Shown: positions 1-14,400, counted from the first letter of the stretch. The stretch is DNA of 64,000 nucleotides from Sphagnum magellanicum (GCA_021904315.1 CM038915.1:13516001-13580000), one strand, 5' to 3'. Notes: generated by a model not told the origin, from the sequence alone. Made by a program: numbers and translations.

Positions 1-384
1 CCTGATGTTCCATTGATGACCCCTGACATCAAAGAGCTTGAGGCATCATGCCCATGTTTGCATACACTGAGCATTGGTCCAGGGCTCTGGCACTCCTTGG
101 AAGATGGTTTTGAGAACAAGCATGAACTAGCCATGTTCAACAAGTGGCCATCCCTCAAGCACCTCATAGTCCACATGGTTGTTCAGAAAATGGACACATG
201 CCTCTCTGTTTTGCGACTCATCTTTGCTGCAGTTCCATCACTCGAGACTCTCGAGATTTATGTCCATGCAGACAGTCCGGTGGATGTGGAGCAGTTTCTT
301 TTGGCATGTGATGAGCATATACACTTCTCATTCAAGTCAGGGAAGTGGAAGAAAGGCTTGAACTTTTCATGTTTCAGTTTCTGA
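1..384 (+). CDS. 3' end of an LRR / F-box-like protein gene (partial)
   Basis: An open frame enters from the left edge (first codon at base 1) and ends with TGA at 382-384, giving about 127 residues. The peptide has leucine-rich spacing such as CPCLHTLSIG, WPSLKHLIVH and VPSLETLEIY, which resembles the last repeats of RNI-like leucine-rich repeat proteins, often plant F-box/LRR proteins that select substrates for SCF ubiquitin ligases. No F-box is visible because the N-terminus lies outside the window, so the F-box part is inference. The TTG or ATG near base 13-18 is not taken as the start, since the frame is open to the edge. About 240 bases of probable 3' UTR follow, with a short GCT run near 427-440. 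A plain LRR protein without an F-box is equally possible. Confidence 0.55.
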   Translation, partial: PDVPLMTPDIKELEASCPCLHTLSIGPGLWHSLEDGFENKHELAMFNKWPSLKHLIVHMVVQKMDTCLSVLRLIFAAVPSLETLEIYVHADSPVDVEQFLLACDEHIHFSFKSGKWKKGLNFSCFSF

Positions 385-2480
385 AAGTCACCCGTTTCAT
401 TGGAATAGTTTTTTGGGAAAATAGTTGCTGCTGCTGCTGCCAGGTACCTTTTTTTATGTTAGAAGGAACACCCTCCTACATTATCTAAACACGGCTTTTT
501 CTAGTCACCCTTTTCACTGGACAATGATTTTGTTCCAGGACCAGGTTCTATTTTGAAATTGTTTGTACAGTGAGTCTCTTCTCCTCCTGAGTTATGTAAT
601 GTGAAGATTGGTTTTGACATTTTGAGCAGCTAAGTGTGGAAACTGCATTTGCTAGTGTTTCTCATAGATGTGGCATATCCATCTTCTTAACAACTCCTAA
701 ATTATGGTTTTGCATTGCAACTCTGGAAATGATATCGGAGTTTTGAGAGGTGTCAGTTTGTTGGTAGCATCTGTTGTTAGGTTTCATTACTAACCCAATG
801 AGCAATACATGACATGTTATTCTTTGAACTAAGAATGGACACATCTTATGACATCCAACTCCTGGAAGTGAAATCTTGCCACAAATTCTATGTGTGGGCA
901 ATTTGTGGGAATTTGGTCTACATTGGGTTCATCTCATGGGAAGTAAATCACTGTGAAGAATTGATTTGAAGGCAATATGAAAATTGGGTACCTTTTGATT
1001 GTTTACAAATGGGCTCAAGTTCTCAGAATCGGAAGGACTTTTAAGTCATCTCTTACTTGAGAATAATAAATTTTGATAAAAAGAAAAAAGTACCCAAGTT
1101 CTCTCCCCTCACATTCAAAGAAGGCTACATAACATCTCTTTAAATGTGATGGAACTTCAAACAAAAAAGCACCCAAGTTTACATGTGCAAAAAGAGTGTT
1201 ATAACAACGAACTTTCCCCAAAAAAATTGTTATAGGCTTTAGGGGATATTACTCAGTGTTTTTGTAACATCTGTTACTTGTGACTTGTGAGAGAATAAAC
1301 TTTGCAAAAGTTTTGTCATGGGCTTTTTGTGGCACTTATCAAGAGTGTTGTTCCCTTGATGTCAATCTTACTACTACTACTACTTCCACTATCCACCAGG
1401 GCCACAAACTTAGATAAGATTCTGGAGGCAAAAAACCAAGAAAAGAGAGAGAAGAAAGTACCTAATTGGCTAGGCCTGATTATTATTATACCCCACCCCC
1501 TGTCTATAACTCCCTGTGCTTCAGTTTTGTGTGACCAAAATATTCCTGTAGCTTTTTGTCTGAGCATTTCTTGTTGGGACTTGCACATAGAATAATTTGT
1601 TTTGTGTGGCAATGGTAGCAACAATGCTAACTTATGACAACCCCCACGACTATCTTGCCTGCCTCCGGATCTTGACTTGGTTTTTATTCATCCTCTGCTG
1701 AATAAATAGGGCGCAGGAAGAATAACCTCTTGACCTGATTCACTTCTCCCTCACACTACCTAGGCAAACTACCTAGGTATGTGTGCGGGCAAGTAGCTTT
1801 GGAATGCAAGTGGTTAGTATTACATATAGTAAAGGACATCGTGAAGCATCATTTCATCCATCTGTCTCATCATTTATCAGTTCATCCATCCAATCATCCA
1901 TTCGTCTCGTCATGGTCTGTTTACTCCAATGGGGTGGAGAAAGAGTGGAATACAGACGTGGTGTGAATACATGTGGAATGTCGTATATAAAGAGGTTTTG
2001 GAAATGTAGTTTGTAATTGTAATTTTGTAATATGTATCGTCAAATACACACACACCTGTGCATTAGGCACGGGGTTCAAACTAGTATATATGTATAGGAG
2101 AAGGGTTTATTAACAGACCCTTTCATATTTGAGATCTCTTTAAGTTTATTGAAGGGTTTGCTGATAGGCTTTTCTCTTACATAAAGTGTTTTTTTGTGAC
2201 ATCTTAAAGGGATAGTGAGGAAGGATAGGTTGATGAGTAATTTTTATCTAATGAAAGTTATTTGAAAAATGAAGAGTACTCTTTTCAAATTGTGTAAATT
2301 GTTGTTCGTACAACATCATTATAACATCAGTGAACATGATTTTATTTTATTTTTGACACAATGAGGGACCAAAATATACAAAAATAAACAAATATAGCGA
2401 TGATGATGCTTTACATATGTAAGTAAGTGACACACTTTGACGACGATGATGACGACTATGTAGATAGATGTATATGGATG
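385..2480. other. 3' flank of the LRR gene and intergenic DNA
   Basis: This stretch holds the probable 3' UTR of the left-edge gene and then unannotated sequence of intermediate GC. No frame with codon structure or recognisable domain was found; the longest, about 100 codons near 1,316-1,624, overlaps an open frame on the other strand and looks accidental. Confidence 0.5.
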
Positions 2481-2490
2481 GTTAATAGAT

Positions 2491-2512
2491 AGCTAACCAT
2501 CGTGGTTTAGCT
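2491..2512. repeat. Imperfect palindrome, left copy
   Basis: The 22 bases begin AGCTAACCA and end TGGTTTAGCT, so they fold back with one extra T. A near-identical palindrome lies at 2,885-2,903, about 390 bp away. Confidence 0.5.
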
Positions 2513-2798
2513 TTGTGATAGGATTTTACAATGAAAAAGCATTTCCTATCCACCTACCATTCATCCTGCATGTTGTGCTGCTACCGGTGGGTGCTTTGTT
2601 CATTGTTCATTCCTGTCTTCCTCCTCCTCCTCCCCCAACATTTGTTTGTTATCGACATTTGTTACATGAACTTTGAGATCAGATATAGTTTTTCATTGGG
2701 TCTACCATTTTGAGGAATGTTCATCACCAGGTGTTATTGTGAATTGTGATCATTTTATCTTTTTTGTTTTGTCAAATGTCTCAAGCGTGTTATGATGC

Positions 2799-2834
2799 CC
2801 TCCTCCTCCTCCTCCTCCTCCTCCTGATGATGAT
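2799..2834. repeat. (CTC)n microsatellite followed by (GAT)n
   Basis: About nine CTC units (2,799-2,825) run directly into three GAT units (2,826-2,834). It is a simple repeat with no gene around it. Confidence 0.9.
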
Positions 2835-2884
2835 GAATGGTAAGTGGTCAGAAAAACAGTTTTCTATTGGGTTCCAGTTCCGTA

Positions 2885-2903
2885 GCTAACCATGATGGTT
2901 AGC
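2885..2903. repeat. Perfect palindrome, right copy
   Basis: GCTAACCA, a three-base loop TGA, then TGGTTAGC form a perfect 8-bp stem. It is the better-preserved partner of the palindrome at 2,491-2,512. Confidence 0.65.
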
Positions 2904-2921
2904 TCAATTGCTTTTTCTTTT

Positions 2922-2976
2922 CTACCTACCTACTAACAAAACCCACAAGGGAGGGTGTTAGTTAGTAGGTAGGTAG
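2922..2976. repeat. 16-bp perfect inverted repeat (hairpin)
   Basis: CTACCTACCTACTAAC at 2,922-2,937 is exactly complementary to GTTAGTAGGTAGGTAG at 2,961-2,976, with a 23-base loop. It is a foldback of unknown function, perhaps the end of a small transposon. Together with the two nearby palindromes it makes 2.49-2.98 kb unusually rich in foldbacks. Confidence 0.75.
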
Positions 2977-5900
2977 TAAAAACCAAGCCCTTCCTAATGT
3001 ATAAACCATCTACTTACCTAGTATTTATCTATTTTCCTACCTATATATGAGACCTATTTCCTACTAAATTGGTTACCAAGGTGAAACCAACTATTAACTC
3101 GGTTGAGATTCATCCACAACTGAGTAGTAATGAGCATCCAGTGGATGGTGTGCTGGTGGGTGCTGGTTCACTATGGCCCCTCCATACCATCATGGTTTGG
3201 GTGGTACATAGTCTTTTCCGACCTTTCTCCAACAAGCTAGTACGGTGGTGTTAGCCCGCCTACCACCAGAGGTGCTAACACCGAGTGTGAAGGCAGCTTT
3301 AGGTCTGCAAGTGTAAGGTAAAAAGCCGGAGGGTGAGGGCATTCCCAAAATGCAGGTCTCAACTCAACTTTAACTTTTGGGTGAGATGGAAATGTCCTAG
3401 AATTTCTGGGAAACCCTAACCAATAATAATAGCCTTACCCCTATCCAATAAGTATATTTAATTATGTTCAGGGCACTCAAAACACTACTAACAAACAAGG
3501 AAAGCTTCAACATGAGTTTAATATGCTAGAGAGCCAAAACACCTTTGAATGTCTTCAAATGGATTGGATTGGCCTCTCATTGCACCTCTCCTCATGATCA
3601 GCCAAAATGTGATGTAGGGTTCAGCCTTGTGGTGATTATCAGCCATGAGATGGTTTAGCCAATTTGGCTATAAACAAAATATGAATGTACAAAATTTAAG
3701 CATCCTTTTTATATGTGTTTCCATATTCACTAGTTGGGGGTTGCCTACCAAGTTCAGATTTTATTTTTTTTATGTTTTTTTTCCAATGAGTTTCTTGATT
3801 TGGCCATCACAACTAATTCTCAAACTTTGGAGACTCCTCAATATAGAAGAAGTATTAACTCCAACATCCTCAACTGTCTTCAACTATTATGAAAAAGAAA
3901 ATGAGATCACCAAAGAGGAGAGGGACAAAAAAGAAAAGAAAAAAGATACCGCCAAAATAGTAATAAACTTACTATAGGCCCACCTCGGGTGCATGTTGAG
4001 CCTTCTCATTGGTTGCATGAAATTTTTGTTTCAAAAATTGTTTGTCCTTGTCTTTTCACTTGGCTTGATGCAAAACATTGATTTTTTTTGGGGTTAAATT
4101 TTTTAATTTCTTCTTTGAATTTGGTGATCAAAAACCTGAAAAAGAAAATTCACTTATTTATTTTCATTTTTGAAAAAAAATCGCCACAAAAGAAAAAACA
4201 TTGATACTCACACATTCAAAATCACATTTTAATTTTTTTGTTTTCATCTATGAAAGGAATTGGTAGTGTCAAAAGTTAGGAATATATATATATATATAGG
4301 AACACAAAACCTCATGGCACAAACATGATATTACAAACCTAATTTGACTTGTGTTGCACATCTTGAAAGTTCAATGGAACAAAGTTCTTAGTCTTATACA
4401 AATGTTCACCGTATGTAAAGCACTAGTAGAAAATTTCTAGTGTATTTGGAAAGAATGTTTCCAAGCGGAACTTTTGCTCTGCAAAGGGTGGGGCATTTAG
4501 AAAAACAAAATGCATGCGGTGGTGACCGAGCATCTTGTGTTGTTTTCTAGTTTTCTCATGGTATTGCAAGAAAAGAATGATTTTTTTAAAAAAAATTCTT
4601 CCAATGCTTTTATGTCAATTAAATGCTTTAGGAACAATGTGTTGATGATCTAAGCACTCATGGGGTTGGGTGGGTGCTTATTTTGGGAACACCTTAGTCC
4701 TTGGGCATTACCTTACTCTTATAGTTATTGGGTGTCCAAATTGAATTGGCATGCAAACTTGGTTGAGGAATGGAATAGGGTAATGCACTAGAAGAAAAAA
4801 TCCAACCTCATATGAAATTGTAGATCACATTTGGTGATTGGAAATCAATTCCAAGACATATTTGCAAGCATTTGTTGTCAAAGGAGGGAAATGATGAGCA
4901 AACCCTCCAAAGGTTTTTTCTTAAATCTATGTTACCAAGGAAACAATGGTATGAACTTTAGAGTCAACAACAAACCATACACATTCAACCTTTAAAAGTT
5001 AAATATGCCAATTGTGGGTAATGCCAAATACAAATCATTGAATGGTAACGTGCAAAGTTATATGCAGTTTCCTTGACTTTCTTGGCCTCTTATTGTGTAT
5101 AGTCTCCTCTCATTTTAGAGGTTTGTGTATAATAATTCTTGATTGAGAGGAAATTCAATGGTGACAAATGCACACAATTGGAGAATACAATAATGAACTA
5201 GGAGTTCATGACCATAGTTTGACATTGTTTCTCAAGTTTGTGCATCACACAAGTATAATAGGACAAATTCACATAGCAAAAAATCTGCATAAAACAACCA
5301 CACCAAAACACAAAACTCGAACCATTACTTAAATGTGTTCCATATGAACCCCATCAAACTTTTTTCATGCAAGAACCATTACAAAAAAGAAAGTGTCAAT
5401 CATGAAAGGAAAGACAAAAGTCCCATTTGAATTGTTTAAAGTCAAATCTCTAAAACTAGAAGGAGCAAATCAGCAATGGGAATGGGAGGTGGGTCCAAAG
5501 GAGTGGAGGAGTTGATAGGAAGCCAACTTCACTACTATAGCCTTGCTTAGGATGGAATAGACTTGCATCTTTTGAAGTACAATTCAAATTCAATGTCAAA
5601 AGAAAATGACCACGATTGAAACCAAATATTTCATCAAACTTCACATACCCCTAGTTTTGTTGGCCTTTTGCTCCTAACACACTCTCTTCAGACAACAAGT
5701 TTCAACACCAAGACATATCAAAAGATGCAACCTCAACAAATTCTAAGTTAAATAACATTAGTGGTTTACCTCCTAACTTTCACCACTTGCAAATCCCTTT
5801 ACTATTTCAAATATTGCATATGCTATAGATAGGTAAAGTATGACCTCTAGTTTAGTTCATGATCATTCAGATTTGGAACTTAGTAATTAAGTCTAGACAT

Positions 5901-8900
5901 TGTCTTTTTGTTTCCACTTTTTTTTTCCTCTTATTTTGTCACCCCCCCCCTCCTCCCCCCTTATCTTGGAACAAAGTCTTGAAGGTTCACATCATTTGTT
6001 ACCACGATCATATAAAAAATCATCCATTTTTTTGTGCAAATGGCCAAAGATTTCTATTGCTAGGAGGAGAAATTCATCTCATGTTTGTCCTTTGTGTTCT
6101 CAAACTCATAGTTCACATAATATTCAAATCAATAATTGCATTGTGATCAAAGAGAGTCTAGGAAAAAGTGTTTACTTTCACATAAGTATTCGACACAATC
6201 ACCACTCTTCACATTTAATCTTGTTTTCCCATGCACACTATGCAATTTGAATTCAAAACATGGTAGAATTGAGTATTCAATGTGCCAAATATGCTAAAAG
6301 ATGCATTATGCAACTTGAATTATGACTATATATCATAGTTGCAAATGTAAATGTGTTAAAAGTTAACTAGTAAAAGGCGAAAGATTAATTCGCTTTGCGC
6401 TAAACACGCAACTGTGTGTTAAAAGTTAACTAGTGTATGTAATACATCACGTTACCTTAAGCAATTCCTAAGTATTTTATGTAGTTTAAGCAACCCCTAG
6501 ACACTTTTGGTAGCCTATGCAACTTTTAGGTAGCCTAGAAACAACCTCTAAATAAGCTTACATAACTTAGGGCAAGTTGAGTAGGTCATTTTAGTAGGTT
6601 AGGAAAAATGTTGGATTAAAATTGTGATTCCATTTCATATTACATTAAAAAAACATTGGTACAATGATAAACATTTTTCCCCTCAATGTGCAAGTGAAAG
6701 GATCAAATCCTTATTACAACTTATTTACCTTAATCTAAGTTATGTAATTTAGGTACTTACCCTAGGTTGAAATATCTAACCTAAACCACCTAGGTTCTTT
6801 AGCCCATGTTTTTAATGTAGGTGACCTAGGCTAGATAGGTTAGGTGGATTAAATTGTTAACCTACATAGGTCACATGGTGCCATTTGTTCAACTTGGAGC
6901 TTGCCACATGTCAACATTTCAATGGTAAAAAATTTAGATGTTCGCAAGTTTCCACTTTTTAATTGAATATATAATTGCAAATGACCATGTCACATAGGCA
7001 TATGTCACTACACATTTTAGTAAAAAAAACTAGTGAAAAATGATCATGCCATGTAAGTTGAATGTTAGTTGGATAAAAAGTTGGTGTAAGTTGTTCTTCA
7101 ACATGATTGCCAATTTGACTTTGCTCCACACAATGTCTTTAACAATTAAAATTTTATGCAACTTGTAAAAATTGACTACATAAATTTACAATCAGATGTG
7201 TCATTTATGACTAAAAAATAGTCGAAAAAATCACTCATTAATGTACAAATTCCTTGTAGTGAAAAAAACACTCTTGAACACATGTTTAAATTCTTTACAT
7301 AAACAAGTTGGTTTTTTTGAAAAGTTAACAAGTAGGCTAAACTTTAAAATAAAATATTAAGTAGGTAATTGTTCAATTGTTTACTTATGTAGACCCTGGG
7401 TTTTAATTTGTTGTAGAATGTGTACCTATACATTTTTTGGCATTGGGGAGAGTAATGTGCATGGAATCAAATTAACATTTTGAAAGAAGTAGGAGTAGGC
7501 TCTTAAGTTTGAAAAAAATTACCAAATTGAAATTGAAAACTTTAATAATTGCAAAAAATAGGTTGAAATCTATACCTAGAGTAACTCCAAAATTATTTAA
7601 AACATCAAAACCAAGATTTAAAGTTTTTTTAACATAAAAGATCTTTACAACAAAGTCAAAACACATAATTAGAAGCCAAAAAGGGCATTGGATGTTAGAC
7701 ATAATCTGTCAAAATCAAACATTTTTTTTTATTACCATTTAAAATCATTTAGTAATCATGGCAAGTTAGTCATTTTTCCCTCGTATGAATGTTAAGGAAC
7801 TTAGAGTAGAAATTCATTTGATCCAATTTTAAGTTTTGGTTTTATTTTAGGACATTTGAAAATGTACATTTACTACGTCAAATGGAGTCAATTTTGCAAA
7901 GGACTATCAAAAGGACTCATATAATCAAAGAATTTTCATTGAAAAAATATAGATAATAAAAACACATTAACCACACTCAAAAAACATTCATACTTTTTTA
8001 AATGTGAACTTTTAAAACTTTAAAAATTCAAAGAATGTTTCAAAATTGATTCATAATTTCAGAGCTTCAAGAGTCTTTTACCACATATAAATGGGTTATA
8101 CTATACATGATGTATGAAGAAAAGTTATGGTGCAGAGTATAATAAAACTAAATAATGTGAAATTTTTATTTTTGGTGATGATTTAAAATTTTGATCATTT
8201 TTCAAGATGAACCATTAAATTTGTAAGGAATTTGCACACTTTTTTTTTAATTCATATTTATTCAATAATGACTAACAAAAAAAAATGTCATGCATTTGGA
8301 ACATTTACAACTTTTTTAGAACAAGTTATAAAAAAATTCATTCAAACATTCATTTACATGTAAAAATAATTTGTTGGAAAAAAGACGTGTAGTCCTTTTC
8401 CAAAGTAATGCCTTTGGCTCTTAGTTACAAGTTTTGACCCAACATTGGTTAGTTGGTATTGGTACTAGGCTAATGTTATTTTAGGTCATACTATTTGTAT
8501 TGGTGTAAGTACCAAGGAATGGTATTGCTTCATGTCATACCAACTTGGTATAATCCTTGATACTAGGTGCATGCCTATATACCAATGTTGCCCAATTATT
8601 CAAATTTAGACCTAACCTCTAAATACTAATAAAACATATTCTTTATTTTTGTACAAGGAAGGATATGCATCCAAATGGGTGAAAACATCGTCAAGTAGAC
8701 TAATTCATGTTTCTTTTTTGGTTGAATACAAGACCATACAAATGCATCATAAAATTATTAAACATGTAATTTGATTGGGTTAAAAGGTTGAAGTTATTAT
8801 GGGTTTTGATTCTATGTAAAAACATTTAATAAAAACATATTTAATTAGTAGTTAAGTAGGTTATTATGAATGAAAGTAGGTGCACCATCCTATTTTAATA

Positions 8901-11900
8901 AAAATAGGTGCAAGTAGATTAAAAAAATGTCTAACCCCCCAAAAAGGAATATTAAAATATATCATAAATTTTGTGAAAACATGTAATTTACAAATGTTTT
9001 ATTTTCTTTTTGGAATCGAGATAACTTTTAACACATTTACACATGATATTTTCAAAAGTATTTTTTACACACTTTTATGATGCAATTGTTTCATTCAAGT
9101 TTACATTCTTAAGAGGTCAATCAAGGATGAATGGTTTTGCAATATAGTAGGAATTTTTTACCTACTTTCATGCTTACATGTGAATGTCAAATAATTAATT
9201 ATTCCTAAATTGCTTAAGACTATTTTTATGGTCTACTTAATTGTGTTTTCACCTCAATGTTTTTTCAATATACATAGAAGTTGATTGCACATTCAAATTA
9301 TTTTCTTTTTTGGGAAGTTGTGAATAAATTGATTTTCAAGATATTAAGGATATGCAAAAATGTTATTTGAATACCAAAATTTCCAATTTCTAGTTGCTTG
9401 CAATTTTTTTGCAATAGCAACCTAGCCTACACAAACATAGTTTGAAACAAAGTAACTTGTAGGGCAATTGAACCATAATTCTTTGAAAAACTCTAACAAA
9501 TTGCGACAAGTTGCCTACTCGACCACACCCTTGCACAACTCTATCACCATGTTTAACCTACAATTATTATAAAAATACCCTTCTTATATTAAGTCATAAT
9601 TCTTCTTAACTAAATAATCTTCAACTTCCATGTAAGCTTTTAAACTTGTAGTTCACATGCAAACCATTAGGGTAATTCCTAAGCACCATGATTATTCAAT
9701 CCATGTTCTCCACTTGTAAATGACATCTTATAATTGTCAACACCCCAACAAAACTAAACATTTGTTTATAATCAATTTACGACTTAGGATTTTTAGGATC
9801 AATTGGCAAGGAGGCCAACATTTGGAAATTTTCCTTTATGGATGCACCACCAAATAACATATATACAAATGCAAATGGGAGAGAAACTAACCTCTTAAAC
9901 AAATATAATTCATAGTAACCAATGCATAAGAAGATTCCTCCATTGAAGTTAAATATGAAACACATTACCTTCATGATCCTCAATGGAGGCATTAGCTATG
10001 GTTATACATGCATTGGCAATAGGGTTCAACTAATGGAAATACTCATACAACTTTGCAACCATATTCATAGGTTACTTGAGCTACACTTTCACACCCCACT
10101 AAATTTTTCATTACAAACAAAGACTTGAAACATGAATCCAACATGTTGTAAACCTACTTATATGGATCCAAGATTTTAAAAACTTAAAAAAAGATTTGAT
10201 CACCTTTATTACCTCCTATAACCACATATTTTATGCAAAAGGAGGATCTTAACTTCAAACAAATAAAAATAGGAATATCATCATTGTTTGTCGCATATTG
10301 ACAAGCTTTGAACATCATGTGCCCAAAATGGGTACCTTCATAAATTCGTAGTGTTTTCAAGGGTTAATAATCAAAGATGGAGTGCAAAATTATCACTCGA
10401 AATGTCAATTTACCACTTTCATAATTTACAAATGCAATCATTTAATGAAAACAAAGATTTATTTTTTTCGAAATTGGAATTGTATAGCCAACGGCCATGC
10501 AAAGCTTAGTTGTTTCATTCACTTCAAACAACCTAACAATAATATGCATGGGTACTTAACTTCATTCAAAAAGTCGATTACCAAAGCAAGCATGTCTAGA
10601 TTCCATATTGCTTTAAAACATCCATTGATTGAAATTGTTGCTATAGATGCAAGATTTGACAATATATACAAATCCATTATCTTCTTGATCATGGTAAGAA
10701 ACATTTCTTGCACATGAAAAAAACAAGAAGGAAATTAAACAAGAAGGCATTGTTGTAAAATTAAACTTGAAAACCAAATGTTCTTGCAAGTGGACACCTA
10801 AGCTTGGAACCCTAAAAGATGTAAAACACAATATTTTAACATCTCCTATTCCTCATCACTTTTTTATAAGTGCCATTGATTGCATAATCAAATGAACCCA
10901 CCATTTTTTTCCTTGGTTGTCAACTTTGATTAGGTATTGTTACCTTTTCATTGAATTGCAACCTCTTTTAAATAAATATCTTAGGGTGTGCATATTATAC
11001 ATGAGTTTTCATAAGAGTTATAACTTTCATTTTGTTATATTTAATGAAACACTTATGAAAAATAGATCTTTATGTTAGAACATTGCCATTTGCTTGTTTG
11101 GCATTGTTGCATCTATGGGTTCACCAAATTAAAAAGCAAGTTGTCATTGATGGCCAAAAACCCTAATAAAATAGACATTTAATTATGAGGTCTCCACAAC
11201 ACAACTTGTGTTTCTGTTATTGGAACTTGCACAACATCAACATTTGATATGTTGCCAATTTGATGATGCATGTTTTCAACATTTGAAACTAAAGGGCAAA
11301 CATATTTTTCATGAATATTTATGGATTTAAAAAAAAAATATATATATTCCTCATGGATTTTCATGAAAAGAATTTTTTTTAAAACATATTTCTGAAATAT
11401 CTTTTTTTAATTAAAAAATTATTTTATTGTTTATCATTCGTGATAATATTTGACCAACACTGTTATATATCATGCCAACACTAGTTGTGATTGGCAAGAG
11501 TTCAACAAGATTAGTTGTGATAGAACATGCTAATAGTGAACCTAACCCAACAAAGACTCTCATCCAATGTTTAGTTTTGTGACAAAATTTCACACCATGG
11601 CAACAAAAAAATCTAATATGAAAGGTAGAAAGGAGTTTTTTGAGAAAAAAAAGCACCAAACTCGCCATACTTTAAAAGAAAAAACATGATGCCACCATAT
11701 TTAGACAATAGGTCCTTTCAACAAAACAAAGCATGAATCTCAAAACAAAAATTTCTACTTTCCAGACCAGTAGTCAAATTTGGCTCATTCCTCTTGTGGA
11801 TGATTGCCATTTCACATACTTCACAAAATTGAAAAAAAAATTTAAAATTAAAAAAAAAATAATAATAATAATAAAAAAATCTTGCTCTCATCACATTGTT

Positions 11901-14400
11901 GTATGATTGCTTTGGGCTATACAATGTGAAAGGGTTTTCAACATATAGCTAGCCTAAGAAGCCTTCCCATGTTGAAACTTGTAACAAACAGTAAAAGCCA
12001 GCTGCAAGGGGTCCTTGCAGAGTATGATGCACCCATTGGGTAGTGTTCACAATGAGCCAAAACTATCACCACAACTCTCCTAAATGACAAACACAAAACA
12101 CCCAACAAGCTTTTTAACTACTCTTGGAATGTTGAGCATTCCTTTCCTTTTGTGAAGATTTGATGAATAGACCAAAGAGACCGACTTGATAGGTAGTAGT
12201 GATGGAAGAAGACTGGCCACTTTTATCATAATCAAAGATTGAAAATGGTGGGTTAGGCTTGTGAGACATTTTTTATGATTGAATTCAGAGTCTTGAAGTT
12301 GTGCAAAGGAAAGAGTGAAAACACTTGAAAGATAGGTACCTATATAGACACCTGATATTGAGGGCAACTTTAGATGAGGGTCCAAAGTCCAGGGACCAAT
12401 GGATTCAAGCAATCTTATTGGTCGAAAGCTTTAAATTGGTCCCAAGGCCTTTAGATGAGGGTTCAAGACCAAAAAAAATGGCAAATCAAGGCTAAACCTA
12501 CATGGCACATGTTTTGGAGGGAAAATCAATCGGTTCAGACCAAAAAATAGTGCAAAAAGGAGAGCTCCTGATTTGGAGAACCAAGAGTCAGGCTAGGGAC
12601 CAAGGTACATCCTTTCAAGATTTAGAGTTGTCAATTGACCTTTGCTTGGTTCCATCAAAATACATTGAATTGCATAAATTTGAAAGGCAAAAATCCTTTA
12701 CTCTTGTTGAGGCCATCATTCTTAATAAATACAAAAGGAAATGAGAACATGGAGAATGAAAAAAAAAAAGTTAATGTAAAAAACAATTGCATAACTAAAC
12801 TCATTAGGTTTAGGGTTCTTTGATGGGTTCGAAAGGAAGACCCTAGATGATATGATTACAATTGGAAGTTCGCATCCAAATTTACCTCGTCAAAAGCATT
12901 TACATGGGGCCATGTAAGTGTAAAAGAAAACACTTACATGCTAAGCATGATAAGTGTAAATTGCCAAAAATGACGTTATAAATCATTTATACTAACACTA
13001 TTTTTACACACCTAACAAATATCTATTTACACTAATCTTTCCAACATTGGTATGTTGTCTATTCCAACATTGTCCAATTCCATGTTATAGGAAAAAAAGT
13101 CTAACTAGTTTCCTTTCTAGCCTTAACTTGTTAATGTGATGAATGGTTCCTTTGTTGGCAATAGATAGAACCTCCCTTGTGAGGTTTTGAGATATGTTTT
13201 TTTGGAATTTGTGAATGTCTTGTGTTCATGGTTGCTCAAAATTCAAATTGAAGTTGGGTTCCACCTAGTTATATACATAGCCCAAGATTGAAATTTGTGT
13301 AGGTACCATTGTTGTATATGTAGGTAAAGGCACTAGGATAACGGCATTACAAAAGAAGGGGATAGGGTGAAGCAACATTCGAGTGTGATCTTGCTTCTAG
13401 TAATGCCCTTGTTTGATGTTGCCTCACATGATCCCTTCTTGGAGTCATGCCCTTGTTTGAAGGCCTTACTCAACATAAAGATCCTATCGTAATATTTAGA
13501 TGAACCAAATGATCAAGTTAAATGGAAGATCCCTTTGAAAACTTGAAGATCCTCTCAAAAAACGGAAAAACCCTCCAACAAAAAACAAAATTTTACTTGA
13601 GGTAGGATTACATAGGGTAAGGACCTCAAACAAGATGATGAGGATGAGGAACCTTATGCATAAGGTGCCATTCTCTTTTGAGGCAAACATTCTACTGAGG
13701 GTAAGGTGCCCTCCACATACACTAGAAAATTCTACTAGTTCTTGTATATAGTATATACAACACATTTGAAGGTGTAAAAGACATGCCAGATTTCCATTAT
13801 ATTTCAGTAAATTCCATAAGGGATTTTGGTGTTTGTTGCAACTCCAATTTCACAATTTGGCTATCATTAGTGTTGTTCAAGCATGTAGAGGAAATAGGCA
13901 ATGTGGAGTTGTTAGTTGTCATGAGCATCTGACTAAACCCTAAACCCAAAACCCGGAACCCTAAGTTAGAATCATGGATTTTTTTGGAGTGCTCAAAAAT
14001 TTGTGTAGAAAGAAGTCAAGTTACTTGCTCCTTTGCCTCACATGCAAAGTTTTCAACATTGTTTACAATTCAGAAACCAATTTCCTCCTGGAGTTAGAGA
14101 GACATTTCGACTGGAGGTGTGGAACCAAGTGCACAAGGAAAGGAAATTCGCTCTAACAAAGGGACTGGAATCATGGGTGGAAATTTGTGGAGTTCAAACT
14201 TCAATGTACTCTGTGTGACTAGATACTCAGCAATCAGAGGGATTGTACATTACAATGGCTCTGGTTGTTGAACTTGAGGATTGATTCCCCTTTCAAGTGT
14301 TCATGGATGCTGTGGGAATCATCTTCCCCCAATGTTGTAGCATTGTTCAATTTGCACTTAGTATCAAGGCAGCTTTACTTTGTCTCCTTCAATTTGCTTA
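2977..14400. other. AT-rich gene desert of worn repeats
   Basis: About 11 kb of strongly AT-rich sequence with frequent poly-A and poly-T runs. No frame shows sustained codon structure, and the short open frames here (60-116 codons) are explained by low complexity. Recognisable items are an (AT)n run near 4,281-4,298, a C-rich run at 5,942-5,959, a spaced 20-bp direct repeat at 6,352-6,434, CCTAGGT-rich text near 6,760-6,870, a GATGAGGGT-type doublet near 12,360-12,470 and a telobox-like AAACCCTAAACCC at 13,934-13,946. The composition fits methylation-driven decay of old transposons. Confidence 0.6.
6352..6434. repeat. Spaced 20-bp perfect direct repeats
   Basis: The 20-mer TGTGTTAAAAGTTAACTAGT occurs at 6,352-6,371 and again at 6,415-6,434. 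The 43 bases between are more GC-rich than their surroundings (they include CGCTTTGCGC and ACACGC). Confidence 0.75.

Noticed and set aside
13934..13946. Interstitial telomere repeat (AAACCCTAAACCC)
   Set aside because: Fewer than two full units; a telobox-like motif by chance is enough to explain it.
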